Positions 33,032 through 41,411 of a stretch of DNA of 64,000 nucleotides are shown in pieces. The stretch's first letter is position 1; the number at the start of each line of letters is the position of its first letter. A program made the translations under genes and the position numbers. The notes beneath the pieces are model-generated. The model searched no databases and had not been told where the DNA came from. It was given only the letters and a program-made list of their open reading frames with translations. The DNA is taken from assembly GCA_963828855.1 (NCBI GenBank), contig CAWHGB010000002.1:930001-994000 (forward strand), in the 5' to 3' direction. The DNA comes from CAVVEQ01 sp963828855. GTDB taxonomy: Bacteria; Chloroflexota; Anaerolineae; Anaerolineales; Anaerolineaceae.

Positions 33032-34018
33032 ATGCCCAAGAAAGGCCGTGTTTTTTCCGGCGCCCGACCGACGGGACGCCAGCACCTGGGGAATTACCTG
33101 GGAGCAATCAAGAACTATGTCGCCCTGCAGGAGGAATATGACTGCGTCTACTGCATCGTGGACCTGCACGCGCTGACCACCCTGGATACCACCGAGAACC
33201 TGCGCGCCAACACGCTGGAAATGGCCCTGGATTGGCTAGCAGCCGGCATCCGCCCTTCTGATTCGATCATATTCATCCAGTCCCACGTGCGCCAGGTAAC
33301 CGAGCTGCACACCATCCTTTCGATGGTCACCCCGCTGGGCAAGCTGACTGACCTGCCCACATTTAAAGAAAAAGTTCGCGAGCAGCCCCACAACGTAAAT
33401 TACGGGCTGGTGGGCTACCCGGTCCTGATGAGTGCCGATATCGCGCTGTATAAAACCGACGTCGTCCCCGTGGGCGTGGACCAGGCTCCCCACATTGAAT
33501 TCGCCCGCGAGACGGTGCGTTCCTTCAATCACACCTATAAAACCCAGGTGCTTATCGAGCCGAAGATGAAAGCCACCGAGTTCCCCAAGGTTCTGGGCAC
33601 GGATGGAGTTCAGAAGATGAGCAAGAGTCTGAACAACCATATCGAGCTGGCTGCAACCCCCGAGGAGACCGAGAAACGCGTGCTCACCATGGTCACCGAC
33701 CCCGCCCGCGTCCGCCGCACAGACCCCGGCAACCCGGATGTCTGCAACGTGTTTTCCTTCCACAAGATGTTCTCAAGTGCCGAGGAGATCGCCATGGTCA
33801 ACATCGAGTGCCGCCGGGCAGGCATCGGCTGCGTGGACTGTAAAAAGCTGATGGCGAAGAATCTCAACGCCTCGCTGGTATATTTCCGTGCCCGCCGCGA
33901 GGAATTTGCCCGCAAACCGGATGAGGTCTGGGACGTATTAAACGATGGCGCCAAACGCGCCAGCGTGATCGCCGAAAAGACCATGGAAGAAGTCCGCACC
34001 GCCATCGGGCTTCCATAA
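33032..34018 (+). CDS. trpS: Tryptophanyl-tRNA synthetase
   Basis: 328 residues, the usual length for bacterial TrpRS. The class I signature is 'GARPTGRQHLGNYLGAIKNY' (HLGN as the HIGH motif), with 'YCIVDLHALTT' after it, 'VPVGVDQAPHIEFARE' in the Trp/ATP site and 'DGVQKMSKSLNN' as KMSKS. It charges tRNA-Trp. It follows the SelW-like gene by 14 bases and is followed by dtd 9 bases later, so the three are probably co-transcribed. The frame is intact. Confidence 0.96.
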   Translation: MPKKGRVFSGARPTGRQHLGNYLGAIKNYVALQEEYDCVYCIVDLHALTTLDTTENLRANTLEMALDWLAAGIRPSDSIIFIQSHVRQVTELHTILSMVTPLGKLTDLPTFKEKVREQPHNVNYGLVGYPVLMSADIALYKTDVVPVGVDQAPHIEFARETVRSFNHTYKTQVLIEPKMKATEFPKVLGTDGVQKMSKSLNNHIELAATPEETEKRVLTMVTDPARVRRTDPGNPDVCNVFSFHKMFSSAEEIAMVNIECRRAGIGCVDCKKLMAKNLNASLVYFRARREEFARKPDEVWDVLNDGAKRASVIAEKTMEEVRTAIGLP

Positions 34019-34027
34019 AGTTTTCCA

Positions 34028-34465
34028 ATGCGCGCTGTCATTCAGCGGGTAGCCTCCGCTTCCGTCTCAGTGAATGGAAATAAAATTGCTGCCATCGACA
34101 ATGGATTACTGATCCTGCTGGGGGTGGGGCCAGCAGATACCGAAGAGGTTTCGCAGCAACTGGCAAAAAAGATCGCTGCGCTGCGTATCTTTCCCGATGC
34201 GGAGGGAAAGATGAACCTCTCCGTGCGTGAGGCTGGCGGGGAAGCCATCGTTGTCTCGCAGTTCACCCTCTACGCCGATACGCGCAAGGGCAATCGTCCC
34301 TCTTTCATTGGGGCTGCCGTTCCGGAGCTGGCCAGCCCATTATGCGACCGGTTCGTGGTATACCTGACTGCAGAGGGCGTCCCCACGCAAACGGGAGAAT
34401 TCGGTGCCCACATGCTGGTGAGCCTGGTGAATGACGGCCCGGTCACGATCCTTTTGGAGATGTAG
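34028..34465 (+). CDS. dtd: D-aminoacyl-tRNA deacylase
   Basis: 145 residues. Opens 'MRAVIQRVASASVSVNG', then the active-site strand 'AIVVSQFTLYADTRKGNRPS' and the cross-subunit Gly-cisPro motif near the end ('LVNDGPVTILLEM'). DTD removes D-amino acids (and Gly from tRNA-Ala) to protect translation. The pairing with trpS fits a translation-quality unit. No terminator is visible in the 84 bases before the SPFH gene, which has its own TATAAT. Confidence 0.95.
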   Translation: MRAVIQRVASASVSVNGNKIAAIDNGLLILLGVGPADTEEVSQQLAKKIAALRIFPDAEGKMNLSVREAGGEAIVVSQFTLYADTRKGNRPSFIGAAVPELASPLCDRFVVYLTAEGVPTQTGEFGAHMLVSLVNDGPVTILLEM

Positions 34466-34519
34466 AAGGTTTTTCCTGCCGGTGGAACCGGTTCTTATGC
34501 AATTCTTATCCCTGAAATG

Positions 34520-34525
34520 TATAAT
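34520..34525 (+). promoter_or_regulatory. -10 box for the SPFH gene
   Basis: TATAAT followed by AAGGAG (34537-34542) and ATG 34550; a short conventional leader. No clear -35. Confidence 0.5.
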
Positions 34526-34549
34526 TCAGATAATTCTAAGGAGTGAAAA

Positions 34550-35582
34550 ATGAACATAGCCAGTCTTGTTTCCACTTTTGCAGTTTTCCTCTGGGTGGGA
34601 TTTGTGGTGGTTCTCATCCTGGTGGTCGTTGCCGCCTGGCGTCGGACGACCGGTCAAGAAAGGCGCGCTCATCATCCTGGTGGTCGGCGCCGTTGCCATT
34701 GCCACCAGCTTGCTCAGCGCAGGTCTCGTTTGGGTCAATCCCGAGGAGCGCGGAATGGTCATTTCCGCCCTGGAACCGCAGGGCTACCGCACAGAAGCTC
34801 TCGACCCCGGATTGCACTTCATCATCCCCTTCGCGGAGAATGTGGTGCTCTACCCGATCTCCAAGCAAACCTACACCATGTCCATCGCCACCAATGAAGG
34901 GGAGGTTCGTGGGGATGATTCCATCTCCGCCCGCACCTCCGACGGCCAGGAAGTGCTGGTGGATGCTTCGGTGATCTACAAGATCAATCCCGACCAGATC
35001 CCCCTGGTTCACATCCAGTGGCAGGACCGCTACCGTAATGATCTTGTCCGTCCTGTCGCCCGCGGAGTGATCCGGGATGCGATCTCGCAGTTCAGCGTCC
35101 AGGACGTCTACAGCACGAAAAGGGGGATCGTTTCCGGTTTGATAACCGAGGGCCTGGCCGCACAATTGGGAGCAAATGGCGTGGAACTTGTTGAATTCGT
35201 TCTGCGCAATATCCAGTTCTCGCCGGAATACGGCGCGTCGGTTGAGCAGAAGCAGATCGCCGAGCAGTTAGCTCAGCAGGCGGCGTTCGTGGTGCAGCAG
35301 AAGCAGCAGGAAGCCCAGCAGGCACGTGAAGTGGCCAAAGGCCAGGCGGATGCCGCTGTGACGGTGGCGGAAGGTAACGCAAAATCGCGTCTCATCAATG
35401 CTGAGGCAGAAGCCAAAGCCCTGGAGTTGATCCAGCAGGCGTTGCAGGATAATCCCGAGCTGCTCACTTACCAGTACATCACCAAGCTGGCTCCCAATAT
35501 CCAGGCAATGCTCCTGCCAAGCAATTCACCTTTCATTATGAACCTCCCCAGCTTGGGGCTGACCGGTGAGACAGGGCAATAG
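34550..35582 (+). CDS. SPFH/prohibitin-like membrane protein (frame broken near 34650)
   Basis: The start is at 34550 (AAGGAG upstream): 'MNIASLVSTFAVFLWVGFVV' gives the first helix. One indel near 34640-34660 moves the frame to 'KKGALIILVVGAVAIATSLL', a second helix or hairpin. The SPFH domain follows: 'NPEERGMVISALEPQGYRTE', 'GLHFIIPFAENVVLYPI', 'TSDGQEVLVDASVIYKIN'. A Gln/Ala-rich coiled coil ('EQLAQQAAFVVQQKQQEA', 'AEAEAKALELIQQAL') leads to the C-terminal 'YQYITKLAPNIQAMLLPS'. Such proteins oligomerise as rings on the membrane and organise proteases or lipid domains. A perfect hairpin terminator follows the stop. Confidence 0.85.
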
Positions 35583-35598
35583 AAGAAGTCTATGATGT

Positions 35599-35632
35599 AA
35601 AAATCAGGGCAGCCAGGCTGCCCTGATTTAAT
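35599..35632 (+). terminator. Hairpin terminator after the SPFH gene
   Basis: Near-perfect palindrome AAATCAGGGCAG-ccagg-CTGCCCTGATTT at 35601-35629, flanked by A-rich and TTAATTAA tracts. The T-run is short, so efficiency is uncertain. Confidence 0.65.
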
Positions 35633-35645
35633 TAACCACTCTGGG

Positions 35646-35651
35646 TATAAT
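35646..35651 (+). promoter_or_regulatory. -10 box of selD, leaderless spacing
   Basis: TATAAT ending exactly 6 bases before the selD ATG (35658), which predicts transcription starting at the initiation codon. No ribosome-binding site is present. Confidence 0.55.
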
Positions 35652-35657
35652 AACTCC

Positions 35658-36731
35658 ATGTCCAAATTAACGCGTGCTCCCTCAGGCAGGCAGATCCGCC
35701 TGACCAGCCTCTCCAGCTGCGCGGGTTGAGCTTCCAAGCTCAACGCGGAAACGCTGGCGCAGGTGCTGCGCCCCCTGGCTGGGACCTTCAAACCCGGTGA
35801 TTACCCCGACCTGCTGGTCGGGCTGGAGCCCCCGGATGATGCCGCCGTCTGGAAGCTGGATGACAGCCGCGCCATCGTGCTCACCACCGATTTCTTCACC
35901 CCCGTCGTGGATGATCGCCTACGATTACGGCGCGATCGCGGCTGCCAACTCGCTCTCGGATATTTACGCCATGGGCGGGAAACCCTTCCTGGCGCTGAAT
36001 ATCGCCGCCCTGCCACCCGATCTTCCACCCGAGATCGGCGCCGAGATCTTCCGCGGCGGCGCGGAGAAAGCCCGCGAAGCGGGTGTGGTCATCGCCGGCG
36101 GGCACACCGTGCAGGATAAGGAACCCAAATACGGCCTGGTGGCACTCGGATTTCGTGGATCCGGCGAAAGATGCTGACGAAAGCCGGGGCGAAGGTCGGG
36201 GATGCCCTGGTGCTGACCAAACCGCTGGGGTTTGGCACCACCACGACCGCGCTCAAACGCGAACAGGCGGACCCGGCGGATGTTTTGGAAGTGGTGGACT
36301 GGATGAAGCGCCTTGAACGACCGGGCTTCGCAGCTGGCGGTGGAATTCGGGGTGAAGGCCTGCACCGATATCACCGGTTACAGCCTGGCCGGGCACGGCC
36401 TGGAGCTTGCCCGCGCGAGCGGGGTGGGTTTGCAGAATCGAGTTCTCACGCCTGCCGTTCGTGAGCTGCGCGCAGAAATACGCCCGCATGGGAGCCTTCC
36501 CCGGCGGCGCATTTGATAACAAGCAATTCTATTCCGGCTTATTAAATCTCGAAACCGCCCTCGATGAACCCTCCGAGATGCTGCTATATGATCCCCAGAC
36601 GAGCGGTGGTTTGTTGCTTTCGGTTCCGACCAGCCAACCTGCCTGCGTTCCTTGAAAAAGCCAGACGTATGGACCAACCCGCGTGGGTGATCGGCGAGGT
36701 GATCTCAGGAAGTGGAATCCGGATCGTTTGA
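35658..36731 (+). CDS. selD: Selenide, water dikinase with Sec at the catalytic Cys (frames broken)
   Basis: The first 80 codons are open except for TGA at codon 24 (35727-35729): 'RLTSLSSCAG-U-ASKLNAET'. The UGA aligns with the catalytic Cys of SelD and the Lys three residues on (ASK) with the essential Lys. Later pieces in shifting frames read 'LEPPDDAAVWKL', 'AYDYGAIAAANSLSDIYAMG' (ATP/metal region), 'AGGHTVQDKEPKYGLVALGF', 'VLTKPLGFGTTTTALKRE', 'ACTDITGYSLAGHGLELARA', 'GAFPGGAFDNKQFY', 'LLYDPQTSGGLLLSVP' and 'PAWVIGEVISGSGIRIV'. About six breaks; each is repaired by dropping one base, so sequence errors are likely. SelD makes selenophosphate from selenide and ATP. Confidence 0.9.
35727..35772 (+). 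promoter_or_regulatory. Candidate bSECIS of selD
   Basis: After the UGA (35727-35729) a 7-bp stem GGCGCAG/CTGCGCC (35756-35762 with 35766-35772) closes loop GTG, 34-36 bases downstream. A second perfect hairpin, GTTGAGCTT/AAGCTCAAC (35725-35744), includes the UGA itself. Either could guide SelB. Confidence 0.55.
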
Positions 36732-36771
36732 GATCCGAATAATTAATTTAATAAGAAAATGGAGAAATGAA

Positions 36772-36969
36772 ATGAGCGACTTGAAATGCCCGTCCTGCAA
36801 GGCTGAGATCACCGCAGATGTTGCCGAATGCCCAAACTGCCACACCACCCTCAAGTGGAATGAGGGGGTTCCATCACTAGCAACGAAATTATCCAAACGG
36901 GCGATGATCGGCGGTATTATCGTACTGCTGGTGGTGATCATTGTACTGGTGATCCTCACGGTTCGTTAG
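36772..36969 (+). CDS. Small zinc-ribbon tail-anchored membrane protein
   Basis: 65 residues; ATG 36772 is preceded by GGAG. Zinc ribbon 'LKCPSCKAEITADVAECPNC' (Cys pairs CPSC and CPNC) and a single C-terminal helix ('MIGGIIVLLVVIIVLVILTV') ending in VR. The ribbon would face the cytoplasm. No known partner; the N-terminal ribbon plus membrane helix echoes the large protein at 14051. The gene lies 40 bases after selD and ends in a strong terminator. Confidence 0.75.
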   Translation: MSDLKCPSCKAEITADVAECPNCHTTLKWNEGVPSLATKLSKRAMIGGIIVLLVVIIVLVILTVR

Positions 36970-36979
36970 GAAATAATAA

Positions 36980-37012
36980 GCGGAGGCATTTCAGATGCCT
37001 CCGCATTTTTTT
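36980..37012 (+). terminator. Rho-independent terminator
   Basis: 10-bp stem GCGGAGGCAT/ATGCCTCCGC (36980-36989 with 36995-37004), loop TTCAG, followed by ATTTTTTTAG. Confidence 0.92.
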
Positions 37013-37033
37013 AGTTTATATCCGAAGCACCAG

Positions 37034-37219
37034 CTACCCCCTGGTGATGCGGATCATTGCCTGTTGCGAGCCGTATTTTGCCAACTTTCCACCGGAGGAG
37101 AACCGGTTGCCGAGAGGCTTCCAGCCCTGGACTGCCAGTTCGTTCACCTTGCGCTCCAGGTCGGTGGGTCCGAACCCAAGCACAACCGTATATTCGATCT
37201 TCCTGCCAAAGATGTCCAT
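37034..37219 (-). CDS. DUF4177-like small protein
   Basis: 61 residues from the ATG at 37217-37219, chosen because AAGGAGG (37225-37231) is about 5 bases upstream; a GTG two codons earlier would touch it. The sequence 'KIEYTVVLGFGPTDLERKVN' followed by 'ELAVQGWKPLGNRFSSGG' and 'QQAMIRITRG' has the strand-helix-GW pattern of DUF4177 and similar tiny proteins ('Nel...GW.p.G'). No function known. It is transcribed alone, between two plus-strand units. Confidence 0.7.
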   Translation of the reverse strand: MDIFGRKIEYTVVLGFGPTDLERKVNELAVQGWKPLGNRFSSGGKLAKYGSQQAMIRITRG

Positions 37220-37357
37220 ACTCACCTCCTTAATTGGGTGGGTAAGGATTATGGGTTACAAAAAGATGCCAACTTTGAAAACTCCTCGTTTTTTGTTGAG
37301 CGGGTATCGAACTCAAAACCACCGATGTTTTTGGGGAGTAGTTGTTGGCTTATCTCA

Positions 37358-37383
37358 AATCGGCAGCCATGAAGCTGCCGATT
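37358..37383. terminator. Hairpin AATCGGCAGC/GCTGCCGATT
   Basis: A 10-bp perfect stem with loop CATGAA in the 347-base gap before the first beta-helix gene. There is no T-run on either side. It shares the GGCAGC core with the hairpins at 35601, 41163 and 45113. The rest of the gap upstream of 37441 shows nothing else. Confidence 0.4.
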
Positions 37384-37440
37384 CATTATAATCATCCCTT
37401 CCTGCCCACCTTTCATATTCTCGATTCCTCCATCTGACCC

Positions 37441-37566
37441 TTGACTTATTGAATAATTGGGATATTATTTATCTTATATATCATATTTAATCTTCCCGGT
37501 ATTATCTGACGGGGGGAATTTGATGAAATAGTTTGCTTTCTGTCCTTTGGCAAGAAAAGGAAAAAA
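37441..37566 (+). promoter_or_regulatory. Promoter and conserved leader of beta-helix gene 1
   Basis: TTGACT (37441-37446), 16-base spacer, TATTAT (37463-37468), then a leader of about 90 bases with the elements TATCTTATATATC, CTGACGGGGGGAATTTGAT and CTGTCCTTTGGC, each found again at the same order and spacing before the second beta-helix gene (41287-41411). GACGG could pair with CTGTC. Role unknown. Confidence 0.6.
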
Positions 37567-40500
37567 ATGAATGCTCGATTCTTGAAAGTTTTCGTACCAG
37601 TCGCCATGCTCGCCATGTTGGCGGCTTTTTTGTAACCCAACCGGTCCATGCGCAAGATGTCACCCCTACAGATCCCGCCCCGGTAATCGTTGCCACCGAT
37701 GCACCTGTTTCACAGACGGCTGCGCCAGGACTAACACCAACTGACCCAGATCCTGCTTTGGCTCCCACCGATGGACCTATCGCAGGTACGCCAACGCCTG
37801 AAGCAGCTCCATCAGATTTAGCCCCGACCGACGTTGCTCCCGTGGTTTCCGCGCCACCAACGTTTAATCCGACCGCAATTCCCACGGCACTCGCAAGTGC
37901 AGTTCCCCCTGGGGATGCTGCCGGGCTTGCCACGGCGATTATTGGGCTTTCGGATGCCGGGTTGACCCTCGTGGATGGCAGCGGCAATTCGCTCCCGCTG
38001 GCTTCTCAACAGGCGGTCGATGCAATAGTGAATGGTGATCCATGGTTCAAAGTGGGCACCACCACCTACAGTTTTCTGTATCTTGGCGGAAGCTGTGGAG
38101 TCGATCCAAACTGTTCTGTCTCAGCTACACCCTTTCAGGATGCGGTGGATAAAGTAGCCGCTGGGTTCATCCCCACCGACGGACTCATCCATGCGGATGT
38201 GCCATTCACCTATGAAGACCAGGCTATCGTCATCGATGGTTCCAACGTCAATCTCGCCAAATTAAAAGGCCTAACCGGTCATGTCAGCGCGGTAACTTTT
38301 TCCCCGGATGTCTTTTTATCCACTTCAGGCGGTCAGGGGAGTTTCATTAGTTTGCTTAATAAACCCAACGGTTTCCTGATCAGCGGTTTTAATATCGTGG
38401 GAGATTCCTCTTTATTCACCAACCCCACAACGGCTATTGTGAATATTCAAGATAGCTCAGGGTCCATTGTGCTGCAAGACCTGGTGGTGAGAAATAATGT
38501 GAGCGATGGGGCCGGCAGCGGTATTCGGGTTGTCAACCATAATGGCAGCCTGACGCTCAAGAATGTCGAATCAAGCCATAACAATGGCGGCGGCGCATAC
38601 CTCGAAAACCTGGCGGGGACAACCGCGGTAACCATCACCAATTCCAGTTTCAGTAATAACAACGGTTCCACAAGCGCCATCTTCCCGGTAAACGGGATCC
38701 ACATCAGGACCAAGGGCGCTGTGACTTTGGATGGGGTTTCATCCAGTTTGAACTCGGGTTCTCTTTCAAATGTATTGATCGAGCAGAGCGGGCTTGTCAC
38801 CATCAAGAATAGCGAATTCTATCTGAATTCCAACAGCACCGGCCTGGATATCCAGGGCATCAGCAGCCCCATCACGATTCAAAGTGTTGTTTTAAAATCC
38901 AATCACAGCGGGATGGTCCTCTCCACAACAGGGAACATCAAGTTGACTGGATTAACGGTTTATAACAACTCTGATTTTGGCGCTGAATTGAACACCTGCC
39001 CGGGGATCCCCTGCACCACTGGTACAGGCCAGGTAAGCATTTCAGACAGCAGCTTTGATTTGAATAAAACTAATTCTGGTACCAATCTTTTTGGCCTTTC
39101 GGTGATCGCCCGTGGGGCGATTTCACTCTCCAATGTATCCGCATCTAATAATGGTTCTGTATCCGGATTAGCTTTTGGAGCTCTTTTAAATTCGCAATCT
39201 TCACCGGTCATCTCTCCGGTGACCATCACCGCCAGTGAATTTGATACAAACTATGCAGGAGGCTTGAACGTCGCTTCCAGAGGTGCGATCACCCTCTCCA
39301 ATGTCGAAGCTTTGTCGAATTGGGGTGCCGGAGTTTCGCTGGATAATTCCAGCGGGTTCCGCGGGCGTAAGCGTTTTAGGAACAGCGGATCACCCGAACT
39401 TCTTTGCCAAGAATCTCGGCTCGGATGGGTATGGGCTTAAAGATTCAAACAAATGGCAATATCCTGCTCAATTATGTAAATACTTATATGAATTCGAAAA
39501 GCGGTGTGTATTTCGCCAATTCAACTCCCAGCAATGTGGTCATGAATCATGGCAATAATAATGGAAATACTGAAAACGGAATTTATATTTCCACAGCAGG
39601 TTCGATCACAGTCAATGGGGTAACATCTACAAGTAACCTAAAGGATGGAGCTGCGTTCATTAATATCGATGCTCTGTCTCCCAAGAATGTGGTCGTTAAC
39701 GAAAGTGTTTTTTCTGGAAATACAGATTTTGGCTTGGAAGTGTATTCAAATGGATCGATCAGCTTCAAGAATATTACCGTCGATGACAATCTGTATCATG
39801 GAGCTTGGTTACAAGCAGCGAGTTCTTTCTTCCCACCTCAAAAAGTGACCATTACCGGAAGTAAATTTGAGGGGAATTCAAGGGTTGGGCTGTATCTCCG
39901 TGCAACTGGAGCCATTACTCTTTCCAACCTTTCTGCTGGTCATAATGGTTCAGGCGGTGCGGAAATTGTATCCTGGGGAGGGACGGCAACCCCGGTCAAA
40001 ATCAGCAACGCATTATTTGATGGAAACAGCGGTATTTATGATTATGGATTTTTTATCGAATCCCACGGTCCGGTGACTCTTAACCAATATCGGCGCCAGT
40101 TATAATTACGGCGGCGGAGGTTATATTTCTAATAACACCGGAAATGTCAAGATCGATGGCGACCGGGACCGGCAGCAATAATTTCAATAACAATATCGGT
40201 ACCAATTCCCGCAATGGTTTGGTGATTGATACAACCGGGATTGTAATCTTGAATAAAGTTAATGCCAGCGGCAACGCCGGCAATGGACAGGGAGTCCTGG
40301 TCGGCGATACGATGGCAGCCGGGAATGTAACTGTCAACGGCGGGGTATTCAATTCGAATTATTATGGTCTTCAAATTTACTCAAGTGGCACGATCATCGT
40401 GAGTCACATCAGCGCCTCGAACAGCATTAATATAGGTGTGATTTTACAAAACCAAGTGGATGCCAGTGGAACAAAAAGCATAACGGTGACGCATAGCCAA

Positions 40501-41127
40501 TTCAATAATAATACTGGTACCGGTCTTTACGTGCGTTCTTATGGCTTGATCACTCTCAATAATATTGATGCATCCAACAACCGGGAAGGCGCGAATTTGG
40601 ATAATACGAGCTTAACCCCCACGGTAAAGGGAGTCAATATCCTAAGCAGTCTGGGATTAAATTCGTTCAATCACAATGATGAAAATGGGCTGAATATTAA
40701 TTCCACGGGGAATGTGGTCATCTCCGGAGTGACTGCAAATTACAATAATGCCAATACCCTCACCTACAACTCGCAGGGCGGTATCTGGGTGGATACCTAC
40801 CAAGCCGGTTTGGGTACGGGTACGATAACCCTAACGAATGTCCAAACCTTAAATAACGCTGATAACGGGGTTTTCATTAATAGCGGCGGAAACGTTTCGA
40901 TCAATTCAACAGTCTCTCTTCTAAATGGTTTGTATGATGGTTTCTTCGGGATTAAAGCCTACACTCAAAATCATAATTTCAGTATTCTCGGGAGTGTTGT
41001 TTCGTTGAACGGCGATTCGGGCATTTATGCGAGTGTTGGCCCTTCCGGGCTCTTCTCCCTCAGCACCACATCCTATTTTGGAAATAATTTAACCACCCCG
41101 GGATATAACATCCAGATTGTGCATTAA
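37567..41127 (+). CDS. Secreted right-handed beta-helix protein, copy 1 (frames broken)
   Basis: Signal peptide 'MNARFLKVFVPVAMLAMLAA'; a missing T in the poly-T run near 37630 breaks the frame just before '(F)VTQPVHAQD', the cleavage region. A Pro/Thr linker follows, then about 1050 residues of parallel beta-helix repeats ('GSLTLKNVESSHNNGGGAYL', 'GAITLSNVEALSNWGAGVSL'), rich in Asn, Ser and Gly. Further breaks lie near 39355-39420 and 40085-40150. The C-terminus 'YFGNNLTTPGYNIQIVH' is close to that of copy 2. With indels corrected the protein would be about 1185 residues. Likely a surface adhesin or polysaccharide-binding or -cleaving protein; no catalytic motif seen. Confidence 0.8.
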
Positions 41128-41162
41128 TACAGTAGGCCAAAGTAGAAATAAAATATCAGTAG

Positions 41163-41195
41163 AAAAAACCGGCAGCTAAGAACTGCCGGTTTTTT
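41163..41195 (+). terminator. Rho-independent terminator after beta-helix gene 1
   Basis: 13-bp stem AAAAAACCGGCAG/CTGCCGGTTTTTT around loop CTAAGAA; T-rich on the plus strand. Confidence 0.9.
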
Positions 41196-41286
41196 CTATT
41201 ATTCTTTTGTGGACAGATATTTAGAACTTGTAATTCAAATATTATTCTTACCCACCTTACTGTTTCTCGTTCCCCGCTTTTTATCC

Positions 41287-41411
41287 TTGACTTAATGTTA
41301 TTTTAGGATATTATTTATCTTATATATCTTATTTTATCTCCCGGTTTTGGCTGACGGGGGGAATTTGATAGAAAAGTATGCTCTCTGTCCTTTGGCTAGA
41401 AAAGGAATAAA
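41287..41411 (+). promoter_or_regulatory. Promoter and conserved leader of beta-helix gene 2
   Basis: TTGACT (41287-41292), 16-base spacer, TATTAT (41309-41314), and the same leader elements as before gene 1, ending in AAAAGGAATAAA before ATG 41412. Base identity with 37441-37566 is high by eye, with a few indels. Confidence 0.6.
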
